Assembly (NCBI GenBank): GCA_006503535.1
Contig: QYRS01000005.1
Span: forward strand, 3,224,001-3,288,000
DNA: 64,000 nucleotides
Direction of reading: 5' to 3'
From: Arthrinium phaeospermum
Taxonomy: Eukaryota; Ascomycota; Sordariomycetes; Amphisphaeriales; Apiosporaceae
Positions 1 to 11,674 of the stretch are shown piece after piece (within the stretch, counting starts at the first letter, position 1; every line of letters starts with the position of its first letter). The position numbers and the translations under genes are program-made. The notes beneath the pieces were generated by a model. That model worked only from the letters and a program-made list of their open reading frames with translations, made no database searches and was not told the origin of the DNA.

Positions 1-305
1 TTGTCCGACGCGAACTCGTCCAGGCGGGTGTCGGCTGCCAGGAACAGGCCGATGCCCGGGTGGCCGTGGTACCCCACCAGCACCGGGTACTGCTGTGTTG
101 CGGCGTACTTGTCTGGCAGGTGTACCGTGTAGCTCCGGACCATGCCGCTGCTCGTCAGCAGGTGGGGCAGCGACGACGAGATGTCGGCGGGCTTGCCGCA
201 ACCTGATAGGTCTCCATCCGTGTAAATACCGTCATCCCGAGTTGCCAGGGTCGAGACGGTGGCGGCTGCGAGGCCAGGGAGCAGAAGCAGCTGTTTCCAA
301 CCCAT
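1..305 (-). CDS. Secreted CE1/feruloyl-esterase-like alpha/beta hydrolase, 5' part only
   Basis: The reading frame starts at ATG 305-303 and runs off the left edge without a stop, so only about 101 residues are seen. Residues 1-20 (MGWKQLLLLPGLAAATVSTL) look like a signal peptide. They are followed by a Gly-Cys-Gly-Lys motif, then RSYTVHLPDKY and a strand-turn ending VGYHGHPG. This matches the N-terminal end of secreted PHB-depolymerase/feruloyl esterase type hydrolases (CE1), where the HG(H)P region forms the oxyanion hole. The catalytic Ser, Asp and His lie outside the window. Such enzymes release ferulic acid from plant cell-wall polysaccharides, but substrate cannot be judged here. It could also be a related acetyl-xylan or polyester esterase. 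Confidence 0.6.
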   Translation of the reverse strand, partial: MGWKQLLLLPGLAAATVSTLATRDDGIYTDGDLSGCGKPADISSSLPHLLTSSGMVRSYTVHLPDKYAATQQYPVLVGYHGHPGIGLFLAADTRLDEFASD

Positions 306-1253
306 TATGTCTTTCAAGTTATGTTGAAGCACTGGAAGAGGTGGATTTCGCCATCTCTTGGTAGAGAGAGAAAGACAGACGTAGCCGCATGGTGAAATGC
401 GAAATGTGACGTCGACCATGGAATTCAAATATAGGATGCACGCCAATAACATGACGTCCCCGATCGTGCCGCTGGCCGCAGATGCGCCTGGTGTGAGTCG
501 ATGTGACTCTGCCCTGTGGCCGGCGCATTTTACGTCATGCGGGTTGGCGAAGCTGGTGACCTGGGCGCGGGGTTGGTAGCCCCTGAAACTCTGTCCCAGG
601 CGGGCAGTGTGATTGATTGGCTCTGCAAACTTGTCTTACTTCGGTTCAGTGCCAATCAACCCAGTCTCCCGGTAGAACGACAACAAGAGCACATCAGGTC
701 ATTCACAGGCATCTCGAAACTCCCAAGAGGCCAAATTAAATAGTCGGCTTCTGCCATTGTCGAGACGAAAAACTGGCATCAAAAATCAGGTCCGGGACAC
801 GAGCTTTCGGCACTTGACAGCGCGCCGGGGCGATGCGGGGCAATTGTCCAGCAGGGTGTGTGTCGCACCCAGAGCCAGCAACACCTCCAGCGGCTGTGTC
901 AACTTTCACTCGCAATGGCGCGTACATCCAGAACATGGGCTACGAATGGCTGGAAAAGCTGAATCAAATTCATCATCAGCGCCACCTGATGGTCCCTCAC
1001 AATGCCCCCCTGGCGACAAGCGCCGAGCACCCGGACCGACGCAGCCCAAAACTTTTGCATCTTTTTCATGTGAGTATAGCACGGCGCGTGTATCCACTCG
1101 CTATCGGTTTGCTCACAATGCCTCAATGGCCTTTTTGAAATGACTGAATGCTATCATGTTGGCCAAAGGCCTTTCTGAGGGCAGTTGTAACACCCGTACG
1201 TTGTAAGCTGATCAGGCAAAATGCAGCCATCTCTGGCGCTCTCAAGCTTCTGA
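306..1253. other. Intergenic: esterase promoter side and 3' flank of F-box gene
   Basis: No coding stretch here shows recognisable family motifs or splice-linked frames. The right half would hold the 3' UTR of the F-box gene and the left edge the promoter of the esterase. Nothing else was recognised. Confidence 0.5.
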
Positions 1254-3186
1254 TCACCGTCGACACGCAATGCCTTGAAGCTCGTCGTACCAATACCGAT
1301 ACCCCAGCGCTCCTTCCGACTCCACGTACGGCCGCTCATGCGACTCGTCGAAAGCATCCTTCTCAACTCCGAACCCGTAAGCAATGCTCCGACCATCATG
1401 GAACATGTGCGGGCACGGGTTCTCGCCGCCGCGGTAGAGAAAGTCATCCGCGCTGGCCCAGCAGGCCCGCCCTTCTATCATAGCCTGTTCGGCGTGCTCG
1501 CCGATGGTCAACTTGACGGTGCGCCAGGGCAGCTCGTCGCGGATCCGCTCCAGTAAATGGCCCATGCTCTCGGGGCGCCTAGTGGCAATACTGGTGTCGC
1601 TGTTGTCGATTCCGTTGCCGGCGTTGTTATTGTTGCTGCTTTCCGCCTCGGGTTGGCTCGGATAGAGCAGATTGATGATGTGACCGAAATATCCGTTTCG
1701 CATCGACGGAGTAGTAAGATGGTTGCTGTGGTTGGTGTTATTCGTGGTGTGCTGGGCGAGCGCAGGGCGCTCCTTGATGAACCAGAGGAAGCTCAACTCG
1801 ACCTCCTCGAGCGAATCAATCGGGAGGTCGGCCAGGGTCTGTAGCAAATCGTCCGCGCGCACATAAAACCCAGCCATGCTGAAGTGCCGCACGCAGGCCA
1901 GGCTGGCGGGAGTGAAGATGGTCCTCAGCGGGACGGGGGAGACGATCCCGTCGTAAGCCAACTCCCCGGCCACATCGGCATTGCGGATGCTAAGGGACTG
2001 CAGCTTGGCGGCCGATAGCGCACGCGCAAGATGGACCCTGGTGAAAGCAGGCCATCCGCGACCTTCCTGGCTGCCGACGAGGAGGTCGAGGTGGAGGTGC
2101 TGAAACGAGGGGCGGGTGATGATGGTGGTGAAGTCGGCCAGGGCGCGGCAGGGCTCCTCGAAGACGCACGCATTCAGGCCGGTCGTGACCTGGAAGGCAT
2201 CGACCCGCAGCTCGGCCAGCTCGTGGGGATAGGCGGCGACGATGGACGTGACGGCACGGAACCCCGGCCAATCGTCGCCCTCGTCGTCCCAGTCGTCGAA
2301 CTGAGGGAGTTGCTCTTCCTGGATCACCGGCCAGCCACGCGGGATGCAGTAGTTGAATCCTGAAGGAAAGGCCCGGATCATGGGTGTCTCGAAGAGCGGG
2401 TAGAACAGGCGCCCGTGGGCGGCAGGCGTGACGGTGATGGTGCGCACGTTCGGGAAGCGTCGCAACCGCCAGGCGTCCTCAAGGGCGCGCACGTGAGCGC
2501 CCGTCCTACCAACTCTCAACATTAGTGTTTATCCTTCTGGAGTGAAAGGAATGTCTCATAATGGAATAATCAGAAACCTCTCGAATAAACGGTTACTCCT
2601 TCTAGAAGACACTGGACGACGGGGAATAAACACCGAAAGTCGCTTACCGCAGCACCTCGCGCTGCTGCCGGAGCAGCTCGCGGTAGTGGACCCAGCACTC
2701 GGTGATGGGGAGCATCGGGCGCTTCGTCCAGCCCGCCATCTCGAAGCGGATCTGATCGGCGGATACCACGTTCCCGAGGTTTTCTTTGCACTCGCGGCCA
2801 AACCACCGAGGGAAGCCTTCCGACGTCGCATCATCGTCGTCGTCATACTCCTCGCCCTGCTCGCCAAAATAGAACCCGTTGTCGGATGTTTCCGACCAGC
2901 TGTCAGTAGTCCGGCTACCGTCTTCTACGAGCAGCGCGTCGTCCCAGACGATCTCGACCACCTGGTGGCGGAAAGCCTCGTCGGCCGCGACGGCGTTGAA
3001 GACGGCCACATTGCACGGGTTCGCCGAGAGGAAGACGCGGTCAAGGCGTAGTAGCGCCACGGACTTCAGGCGGGCGCACGACAGGCGCAGGCTTTTGACG
3101 TCGCGGTTGGGGAGATGGCGGCAGATGGAGATCAGGATCTCAGCGGGGCAACTCAACAGCTGGCTGGGTGGGGCAGCCGACATCAT
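1254..3186 (-). CDS. F-box domain protein with one MITE-like intron
   Basis: Two exons, 3186-2648 and 2505-1254, join to a 596-residue protein. Residues 10-55 (LSCPAEILISICRHLPNRDVKSLRLSCARL...) are a clear F-box, the Skp1-binding motif of SCF ubiquitin ligases. A variable acidic stretch follows, then a long C-terminal region with FPNVRTITVTPAAHGRLF and repeated hydrophobic/leucine spacing (SLSIRNADVAG, VRHFSMAGFYV, LEEVELSFLWF). This resembles the leucine-rich-repeat-like substrate-recognition region of fungal F-box proteins. The intron has donor GTAAGC, branch CACTAAT and acceptor TTGGTAG; splicing joins VLR to TGAHVRALE in frame. Without splicing the first exon meets TAA at once. The whole intron corresponds to a transposon-like element described separately. 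Target protein unknown. Confidence 0.75.
2505..2647 (-). mobile_element. MITE-like element acting as the F-box gene intron
   Basis: A 133-bp element (2510-2642) lies between CCTAC (2505-2509) and CTTAC (2643-2647), read here as a 5-bp target duplication. Its right end, GGAATAAACACCGAAAGTCG, is identical to the right end of the element at 16881-17051, and the two copies share interior blocks (GAATGTCTC, CGGTTAYTCC). The left end (CAACTCTC...GTGTTTATCC) is an imperfect inverted match of the right end. On the minus strand the flanking GTAAG gives the splice donor and GTAG the acceptor. The element carries no coding capacity. Confidence 0.6.
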
Positions 3187-3431
3187 GTTGGATCACCGGC
3201 GGATTTGAGCGTTAAGTCAAGCAAAATAGGAGACGCATCGTCGCCTGGACTGACGAACGATTGCACGGTCAAATGACATTTTGTGATTTACTCGGAACAA
3301 ATACATGTTGTAGCTCAACATCGACCACCACGTGATTGCGGACTTAACGGCACAGTTTAGGCAGCAGCCCCCAAGCCAGTAGCTGAAGTCCAGAACTGTT
3401 CTGATTGATTGCAAATTTCTTCCCCATCCTT

Positions 3432-6355
3432 TCAGCCAAGAATGATCGTCTTGGCCTCAGGGGCTGCCGACTCGAAAGCTTGCTGGTCGACATTTCCGAG
3501 TCCCAGCCTCTCGTAGATTCCAGCGTATTGGGACTTGGCGACCAGCACGACGAGGTAGTCCTTGAACTCGCCCACGCCACCGTCCGGATTCATCTTATGC
3601 GTCTCTGCCAAAATGATGAACTCCTTCTGATATCCGTCTGGCGGCACCGTGCTCGCCCTATCCAGGATCATACTCCCCACCACGTCACCTTCCGCACTCC
3701 GTACCGAGCATTGCGGCAGTAGCGGGCCGGGTTCGGGGTCCTCAGTGGTGGATGGTGTAATTAGCGGGCCCAGGTGAAAGGAGTTGACGGAGCTCGTAGC
3801 AAACATTAGATGGTATGGCCGAAGCAAAGCTTTGTCCACATATTCATCGGGAACCAACACATGAAGTTCCCTGTTGCCGCCAAAAGCCTTGTCCTGCCAC
3901 TCCCGTGGAATGCCCTCTGAGGGCCTGGGAAGCCCCGCCCGCATTGGCCGTTGATGGCCTCGAAGCGACCTAGCTCATTACTCCAGGTATGCCATCGCAG
4001 CAGTGGGCGTATACCTTCCTCCCCTTCCTCGCCCGGGAGCGCTCGCTCATAGCCTCTGATGTTGCCATCACCGTCACGCCGCATGACGAACGGCCGATCG
4101 TACCGGACAGCACCCTCCCAGCCCGCCCAGGACCAGCTGGGGAAGTGGATGGGCCTGCCTTCCTTGTCTTTACAGAAGCGACGCTTCAAGGGCTCTGCTG
4201 GACGCCAAAGGAGAGCGACGTCCAGGATGCTCTCGGGCAACCCAAACAAGAGCCGAGACTCAAAGCTTCGCTCAAAGATACTCCCCAAGCCGGCAAAGGC
4301 AAAAAGAACGTCAGTCTGATAGGTGAGCTGACGGGGTGTATACTGCTCGACGGCGCGGATATACTCGGAGAGCCTCCCGGACCGCACAAGGTGGGTCCGA
4401 CTGTAGCGATCCTTGACGAGGCTTCCGTCCATCCAGGCGCCCGAAGAAGCGAGCCAGCTCGACTTGAGGGTCAGGAAGTCGAGCGGGTGGATTCCGGACC
4501 CGTAGTCCCCGTAGTCCCCGTTCTCCATGTCCTCGCGGCAGGTCATGCAGCGGCAGTACCAGATGGCCTCGTTGTGGGCAAAGACGAGCAGACGGCGCGA
4601 CAGCAGTCGCTCCTGGAAGGTCCAGCCCCGCCGGTTCCAGGGGGTGCTCTCGACGTTCTGGCTGTGGTCGAGCGGCGCGATGATGTTGGCGCCTTGAAAC
4701 TCGGTGGAGATCTGCTCGAGATGTCGTTCCACCCCCGGCGTGTCGGGGGCGATCGATATCCTTTGTACCCCTTGCAGGCCAGCGTCGGCGTTGGTCCCGG
4801 AAGCAGCAACCAGAATCAGCAAAGCGCCGCCATAGACCCGGTCCATCTCTTCAGTCTCCTTCTTCGCCCTGTCGTCGTTCTCCTGAAGTTTACACTGCGT
4901 CCACTATTAGCCTATGATTCGAGGGTTTCTTGTCTGGTAAAACCCCTTGCAAACTTACCAAGGTGTCGGCCCAGAGATAGCGTTCCCCAAGGGCTGCAAC
5001 AACCTCCATAGCATCGAGTATGGTTCTCGGAATGCGTGCTCTGTGCTTGACCAGGCCGCCTTCTTGCATGAGTTCGCCCCTGTTGGCGTAGGTCAAAGCC
5101 AAGCCTATGAAGCCGCCCCACATGTAAGACAATGCAATATAACGACACGAAGGGCTGCCGTCAACGATGCATTGTCTCTGCACATCGATAACCCGTAAGT
5201 ATTGGGGCGGTTTCCTAATGGCCTCCCACCCGTGCTCGCTGCACCTGGTACCATGCTTGGTCTCGCATTCCCATAACCACTGTTTGGTAATCGAGAGGTC
5301 GATCCAGCGGGAATTGAGCTTGTGCCCATAGACCATCTGCTTCGCCTCATTCTCTAGTTGCATCGGGATACGGTTGTCTGCCACCCGCATGTAAAATTGC
5401 TCAAATCGGCCAGCTCACTTCCAGGACTGGCCGTGAACCCCTGGCACTTTATAAGGAGAAGGCCTGGGGGCTGTTGGGTGCTTTTGCTGGTGTAGAGGGT
5501 GACCTGGAGTGAGACCTTCTTTCGATACCGTATCTGTTTTTCTTGCTCGATCTCGTTTCCATATTTGACTAGCCTGTTTGCCCCTTCGAAGACTGGTTCC
5601 CCCGAGATGAATCCCAAGCCGGCGACCGCTGTTGCAGCAATGGGCCCGGCAGCCTTGAACGCAATATCGGCCCCCACCTCTTCTAGTGCGTATGTCGACG
5701 CTGCGCCATCCTTCGAGGTACGTCCGAACGGCCAGTTCTTGTCAATAAACTTCCAGTCGGTTTGAAGCAGCTGGGGCATAGAAAAGCCTTCCACATCTTT
5801 GGGTACATATTTCGCGACCTCGACGTTTCTCAGAGGGTCATTCTGGGGACGCGACACCATGTGGAGGAAAAGGCGACAAAGGGGACACCAGGAGCTGAGC
5901 CGGATGACTCGCTCCAGCGGGGTCTCCCAAGTGATATGGGAAACTTGCGGCGTGGTCTCGTCCCAACATGCGGAAATGGGAAATCCCAAGCAATGCTCAC
6001 AGATTTGTTCTTCGCCAGCCCGACCGCGCTTGGTGTCGCGCAGATCTTTGCTGAGCAGGGTGGATTTGCTGCGAACGTCCTGGCCGAGGAGCGGAGCCCT
6101 CGACAAAGTATCAGTCGCAGATGCGGAGAAGTCGAGAGCGACATCCTGGGTGTTATCCCAGCGCTGTCGGAGCTTTTGGGACGACCGCTTTCTCCATGAG
6201 AGCTTTCTTTGGTCCGTTGGGGGTTCCACGGCCAGCAAGCCGAGGGGCGGCCCCTCTTGTCCGGCGTTGGCTTGAGGCGCGGGAAGGGCTGAAGTCGATT
6301 GCGGCCTAGCTGGAAGCGGCGGTGGCGCGAGACTTGGGTTAGACGAGGATTCCAT
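3432..6355 (-). CDS. HET-domain (heterokaryon incompatibility) protein with two 1-base frame breaks
   Basis: Exons 6355-4959 and 4894-3432 flank a 64-bp intron (donor GTAAGT, acceptor CGCAG). Adding one base near 5391-5398 and one near 3930-3960 gives a continuous protein of about 953 residues. The N-terminal third has a Cys-rich segment (CEHCLGFPISACW ... WCPLCRLFLHM). The HET domain (PF06985) spans about residues 400-560 with its usual blocks: RYIALSYMWGG, IPRTILDAMEVV..LGERYLWADTLCKLQEND, VYGGALLILVAASGTNADAGL and WNRRGWTFQERLLSRRLLVF. HET proteins trigger regulated cell death on non-self fusion. The remainder is a typical variable C-terminal region. Both breaks are one missing base, so this may be an intact gene with sequence errors or a recent pseudogene. 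It is divergent from the NACHT gene to its right. Confidence 0.8.
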
Positions 6356-7264
6356 TTTTTCTTCCGGACGGTTGCCAATAACTACACAGTGACGAATGGA
6401 CTGATGAATGTAGTGAGATGGGAAGGGTTATTTATGCCCAGATGCGGAGGACGATTGACAGAGTTGGTTTTGGCTAAACAGGGGTCAGGCTTACGCCCCC
6501 ACAGCAACTGATCAGGCTGGGCTTCTGTTGCATGTTATAAGCAACGACTGATAGTTTACTTTCGTCAGTGGCTGGCGAAAGCAAGACTCTGGAACTCTCT
6601 ACGCACGGCTATCGCTATCTGCGGAACTTTCCCCAGCACAATGGCAGGTAGGCATGGTCCGTTCAGTTACCTGCAAGTGACTTGATGTTCATTACCTCCT
6701 ATTTTGGTGGCTATCCGTATTAGTCCAGTACCTCAAGGGTAATTAGTACATCATTTATGGTGACAGTTGTATTCATTCCACTGCATGATATATTGTTTAT
6801 TCCATTGCATGATACAGTGTTTATTCCATTGCATGATACAGTGTTTATTCCATTGCATGATATAGTGTTTATTCCAAAAGTAACTGCGAACCCCCAAAAT
6901 TAAGCAAGCTTATTACCCTATCGGAAACGTCACTGGTGCTTATTCAATCTCGAAGAGAGAAACCGTATCAATTAGTGCTGGCGCACCATTAGGGATGCCC
7001 GTCAGGCAACAATGCAGTGTATTTCATTAATGTAACCCACACTTACGAATTGTAGACACGCTGTGCCAATTTAGAGTGACCATCTCATTGGAAGGTCATA
7101 AAGTGAGGCTGTGTGCAGATCACTACCCCTCTTTGGCTACCAAACGAGACCCCTGGGCCTCCCAGTCCAAATGCCGACAATCTTTCCCCTCCTTCTTCAC
7201 TGCCAGACCCCAGCAGCATTCACAGCCGACGAAATCATCAGAGCTGTTGTGCATCGTACGCAAC
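6356..7264. other. Divergent promoter region between HET and NACHT genes
   Basis: About 0.9 kb separates the two divergent starts. It is AT-richer than the genes and contains the 24-bp tandem repeat at 6767-6876. No further coding frame or RNA gene was recognised. Confidence 0.6.
6767..6876 (+). repeat. Tandem repeat, about 4.5 copies of a 24-bp unit
   Basis: The unit is TGTTTATTCCATTGCATGATACA plus one G. Three inner copies are nearly identical (ATACAG / ATATAG variants), with a weaker first copy (ATTCATTCCACTGCATGATATA) and a final partial copy ending GTGTTTATTCC. The GTGTTTATTCC core is the same as the inner part of the terminal repeat of the MITE copies in this window. Confidence 0.85.
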
Positions 7265-10200
7265 ATGGACCCGTTCGCTGCCATGGGGGCGGCATCCGCC
7301 ATCATCACATTTCTTGACTTCGGCGCCACCATTGTCAAGACTGCCAAGGAAATCCATACCTCAGCGTCGGGGGCAAGCAAGGACAATGCAGACCTGGAAG
7401 ATCTTACAAAGAGGATGGAGGAGATCTCCCTGGATCTTAAGCCGTCCAAAAGTCCTTCCGTTTTGTCCGTCAGCGAGCAAGCCTTCCTCGAAGTCTGTGA
7501 CGAATGTAGGAGCTTGTCGACGGAGCTTCTGGATGCTCTCAGCGACGTGAAATCCAAGAAACCCGGCTCCAAGCGCAGCAGCATGGCAGCTACGATCCAC
7601 GGGCTCAGGCCTAAGAAAAAAAACAAGATGAAAGGGCTGGAGTCGAAGCTGGACAAATGTACAAAGATGTTCCAAGTTCAACTTGTGAGATTGACACGGT
7701 ATGTTTAGGACTCGATGATGGTTTGTTTAGGTTTGATACTGATTCAAACAAGAGACGAGCTCGGTCAGAGGCTCGATGATATTGTTAAAACCGGCAACAT
7801 CAGCGAATCGGAGTTGCGATCCTTGCGAAAGAATACTGACTGCCTACGTTCGGGGGTGACCGTGGGATCGCTTGGGCCGGTCGCGATTGCTCAAGTCCAG
7901 CTTCTTTTGTCTCAGTCGGACGAAGCAATCGAGAAGGCTGGTCAGATTTCGGTGCTCAAGCAGCTATACGATGAAAATATGGACCTCCGCTTTTCCGATA
8001 TACCCCAAGCTCACCAGCAGACGCTTTCCTGGATATTTGATGGAGTGGACGGAAGATTGCTTGGTACTGAAGAAAACTACAATGGCACGTATACCAGCAT
8101 GGCGAAGGCCCGGTCTGACTACAGTTTGTGGTCCAAAAAGAGTCCATTGAACAAGAACGAAGCTATCTTTCACATCTCTGGGAAGCCAGGGGCTGGCAAG
8201 TCCACGCTGATGAAGTATTTGTGTACTCACCAGGGAACTATGCACGGGCTGAATGAGTGGACAGGCGAGAAGACTCTTATCGTTTGCCATTACTTCGCCT
8301 GGAAACCTGGAATGGCCATTCAGAATACGATCAAGGGTCTTGTGAGGACATTGCTGTACTACATCCTTCGGCAAGCCCCCGAGCTATGCAGTGTCGCATT
8401 CAAGCGCCAATGGCACGGCATCAAGACACATCACATAGTTGACAGCGGCTATGAAGAGATACGAAAAGGATTCGATGCCATTCTGCAGGACTCGAAAACC
8501 TACGAAGACCGCAGATTCTGTTTCTTCATCGATGGCTTGGATGAGTTCCATGAGATTTCTGGGGATTTGGTCACGCTCGTCCGAGGATGGGCTGCCCTAG
8601 GTGTGCCAAACATCAAAATCTGTGTTTCTAGCCGGGAATGGCTCTCATTTAGTCAAGGATTCGATTCCTGTTCCAGGATCACGCTGCAGGATATAAACTA
8701 CAGGGATATCGCACTTCGTATCCATGATGGATTGGAAACCCTTGAGGACTTGCTTACCAGAGATGATAAAGATCAGGTCCTTGCATTGGGCTCGGTCCTG
8801 GCTTACAAGGCTGAAGGCGTATTTCTCTGGGCCACATTGGCTTTGGGCACAGTACAAGAATCCATTGCCTCCTCTGAGTCAGCAGAGGATATCGCTAAGA
8901 AGATCGATTGTCTACCAATTGAGCTCGAAGAAACGTTTCAATACATATTCGACGCCATCAAACGCTTACGCTATGAACACGACCGACGCAGAGCCATGTT
9001 GACACTAGGAATGGTCCTTGCGTGCGGACTGCCCTTGCCGGCTAACCTGTTGAATCGGAGAGACTTATCGCTGTTGCGCTATTCGTTTCTCGATGAATAC
9101 GACGACGACCATCGCTTCGTACACAACATGCCACAACAAAATACAACCAAAATAGAAACAGAGCAAAGGCTCAAAAGAGCTCGGAAGCAGATTCTGAGGC
9201 GTTGCTTTGGGCTTGTTGAAGTCAATGCCTGTAGGAATCTGCGATTTGTGCATCGGGCCGTTTTCGAATTTCTGACCCGTGACCGCACGTGGCGAGCCAT
9301 GAAAGCATTCATTACGGGCTTTGACCGCCTCGATTTCCTGGGTCAGAGTTTTCTTGCCACTATCAAGTTAAACACCCCTCCGCATGATTACTTCGAGCCC
9401 CGTCCGTTACTTTTGGGCAGAGGTCGAGGTTTTGCAAACACCGACCGTATTTATTGGCTGGAACATCCATACTCGGAGTTTAGCGGCAACAATTTCCCCT
9501 ATTACGATTTGCACAGCTTCGCCTTGTCTGAGTTTCAACTAGATCTGGTAAATGTTCTTGACCGATCCTTAGCACTCTGCTTTAACGATAACCCGATAAA
9601 TGAGCGGTTCATTCGAGATGTTGTCGAGATAAGCACTGCACGATCAAAGTCAGGCTATAGCGTGGCTCACGGATCTTCTGGTTCTATACTCGACCGCTGT
9701 TCGAGAGCCTGCAGTATCGCTGATGCCGTTCTATTGGCAGTATGTTATAGCCTCAGTTCTGAGCTCGTACAGTCCACCTTGTCTTTGTCACGCCAGAAAT
9801 TCCAGTCCGGTATGTGTTCTGGTTCAAAAATGCCAAGAGTTGGGTTGGAGCTACTGCTGTTACACACCATGAGTGGTTTGCCATTTGACGAGCAACGCAC
9901 CTTTAAAATCCTGGATCACTTATTAATGGATTTCTGTAGAGAAGCAGAAGTCTTGCCGTGTAATGGAATACTATGGGAACGTTTATACCAGCCCAGGCTA
10001 TGGCGAAGAATCGTATGGTCTGGATTCTGGAATGCTCCGACACCAGACCAGCCTGACAAAAGCATACCCCTTGAGCCGATCATCCGCATTTTCCTGCTTT
10101 ACGGCGTCACTGCCGAGTTTTCGTTTTTGTTCACTCCTTACGTGAGGGAAAAGCGTTGCTACTGGAAGATCAATAGCTTGGAACCTCCTCATCATACTGA

Positions 10201-10627
10201 AGCATCACATGACCGAAAAGCTGACTATGGAGGGTCGCCAACATGTTGGTATGATAGGGCGAATCATATCTTTCTACGGCGATGTTGTCTACCCATAAAC
10301 CTAATGTCACTTCTATCGCAGCATCGCGACACCAAGATAACACTTTCGTTACATGAACTAGTGGGCTTGTGGTTCCCTCCTCGTCGCGCAAAAGTTCTCC
10401 AGTCTCTAATAGAACGATCAACTGAAAGGGGAAGGCCGCCAACAGTGGAGGAAGTTGTGGGAATGAAAGCTGACAGAGATCTAGACCTTGATGTACAAAA
10501 CGGAATATCATTCGAGACTGGGGATGATCAGTACTTGGATTCAGCCCTGGAGGGTGATAATTCGGAAGATCCGGATTCGGAAGACCCGAATTCGGAAGAT
10601 TCGGACTGGGAAACATGGATTACATAG
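7265..10627 (+). CDS. NACHT-type STAND receptor (fungal NLR-like protein)
   Basis: Exons 7265-7698 and 7753-10627 give 1102 residues; the 54-bp intron has donor GTATGT and acceptor ACAAG. The N-terminus (MDPFAAMGAASAIITFLDFGATIVKTAKEI) is the helical domain common at the start of fungal STAND proteins. An NTPase of NACHT type follows: Walker A GKPGAGKST at about 288-296, Walker B FCFFIDGLDEF at about 399-409, and KICVSSREW (sensor-like) at about 430. After the NTPase comes a winged-helix-like segment with LRFVHRAVFEFL. The C-terminal half shows no WD40, ankyrin or TPR periodicity and ends in an acidic SEDPDSEDPNSEDSD tail. In fungi such proteins act as intracellular receptors in non-self recognition and cell death. 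I chose the start at 7265 because the family usually begins with the MDP... motif; an in-frame upstream extension lacks family resemblance. Confidence 0.85.
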
Positions 10628-11674
10628 TTCCCCTGATGATCGGTCAACCTTTTATATACCTCCAGGCGAAGTCGGAATACAGTAGCTTCGATAAAAGTAT
10701 TCATATTTATCTACACGGTCCCTAGTTCAGGCGGCCCCAGAGGCCATCTGTGACTGTTCGCTTAGAAGTTATCATCTGACAAGATTCAAGCAGGGATGGA
10801 TATAACTGTATGCCAGTGTGACTTGCACCTAGACGGAGAAAGAACAATGGAAAACATCCCATGGGATTTGAAACTTGGGCTCTGGGAACCAACCCATTGT
10901 CTGTCAGCTGCTCTCAGGCCAAGACATGCCATCATATTAGATGTTTATTTTGGTTGTACTGGAATAACGGCAATGGATTGAGTACGCTGGGTTGCTACCA
11001 ATAGTCAAGGGTTCTTCTTGTGGGAGGACGATGTCGCATTTGAGGTAATAACCTTTCTTACCACGATTTAGCCTCTCGGTCATCTCATCGTGAGTTCCGA
11101 CGGCATGAACTCAGATGTGGCTCGGACGCAGCTGCAGAGCCTCAATTGCGAGGAATCGACGGTGAGACACGTCCCGACGCCCTTCGGTTGCCCGCTCACA
11201 CATCCACACCAGTTGCCGATTGCAGCCGATACTTTGGGCATCATGCACGGTGATGGGAATTTGGTCCGACGGCAGAAAGTGAGAATCGCAATCATCCCAT
11301 CATTTCATGCAGGGGAACTGCCTGCCTTATCCAACCAACCTTGATAGCACGTACATTTGACGGGCCGTCAGGGCAAAGGAGAGTGTTGACCAAGTGCGGG
11401 GACTAAATGCAGGTGAGAAACTTATGAGATTCTATATAGGTAGGGCCTCCCTGAGCCTGCGGTTCCTGTGATCCCCCGAATCATCTCATGTTCGCCATAT
11501 TTCTCAAACAAAGTTTCAAGACACTACCGCTTTCCGATCAGACGATCCGAGCCGAGTCCACGCGACAGGTCTGTCTCAATTATTAAGACATCTTGCTGGG
11601 CCAGTTTTGAAAACAGAGGAGGTCGAGTTTGACACGCCCTTCATCATCATCTTCAAGGAGTCCCAAACGCAACC
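10628..11674. other. Intergenic, nothing recognised
   Basis: No coherent coding frame, RNA gene or repeat was recognised. The stretch just before 11675 would hold the promoter and 5' UTR of the next gene. Confidence 0.5.

Noticed and set aside
7076..7264. Upstream extension of the NACHT protein by 63 codons
   Set aside because: In frame, but its sequence lacks family resemblance, whereas the family characteristically starts at the MDP motif at 7265.
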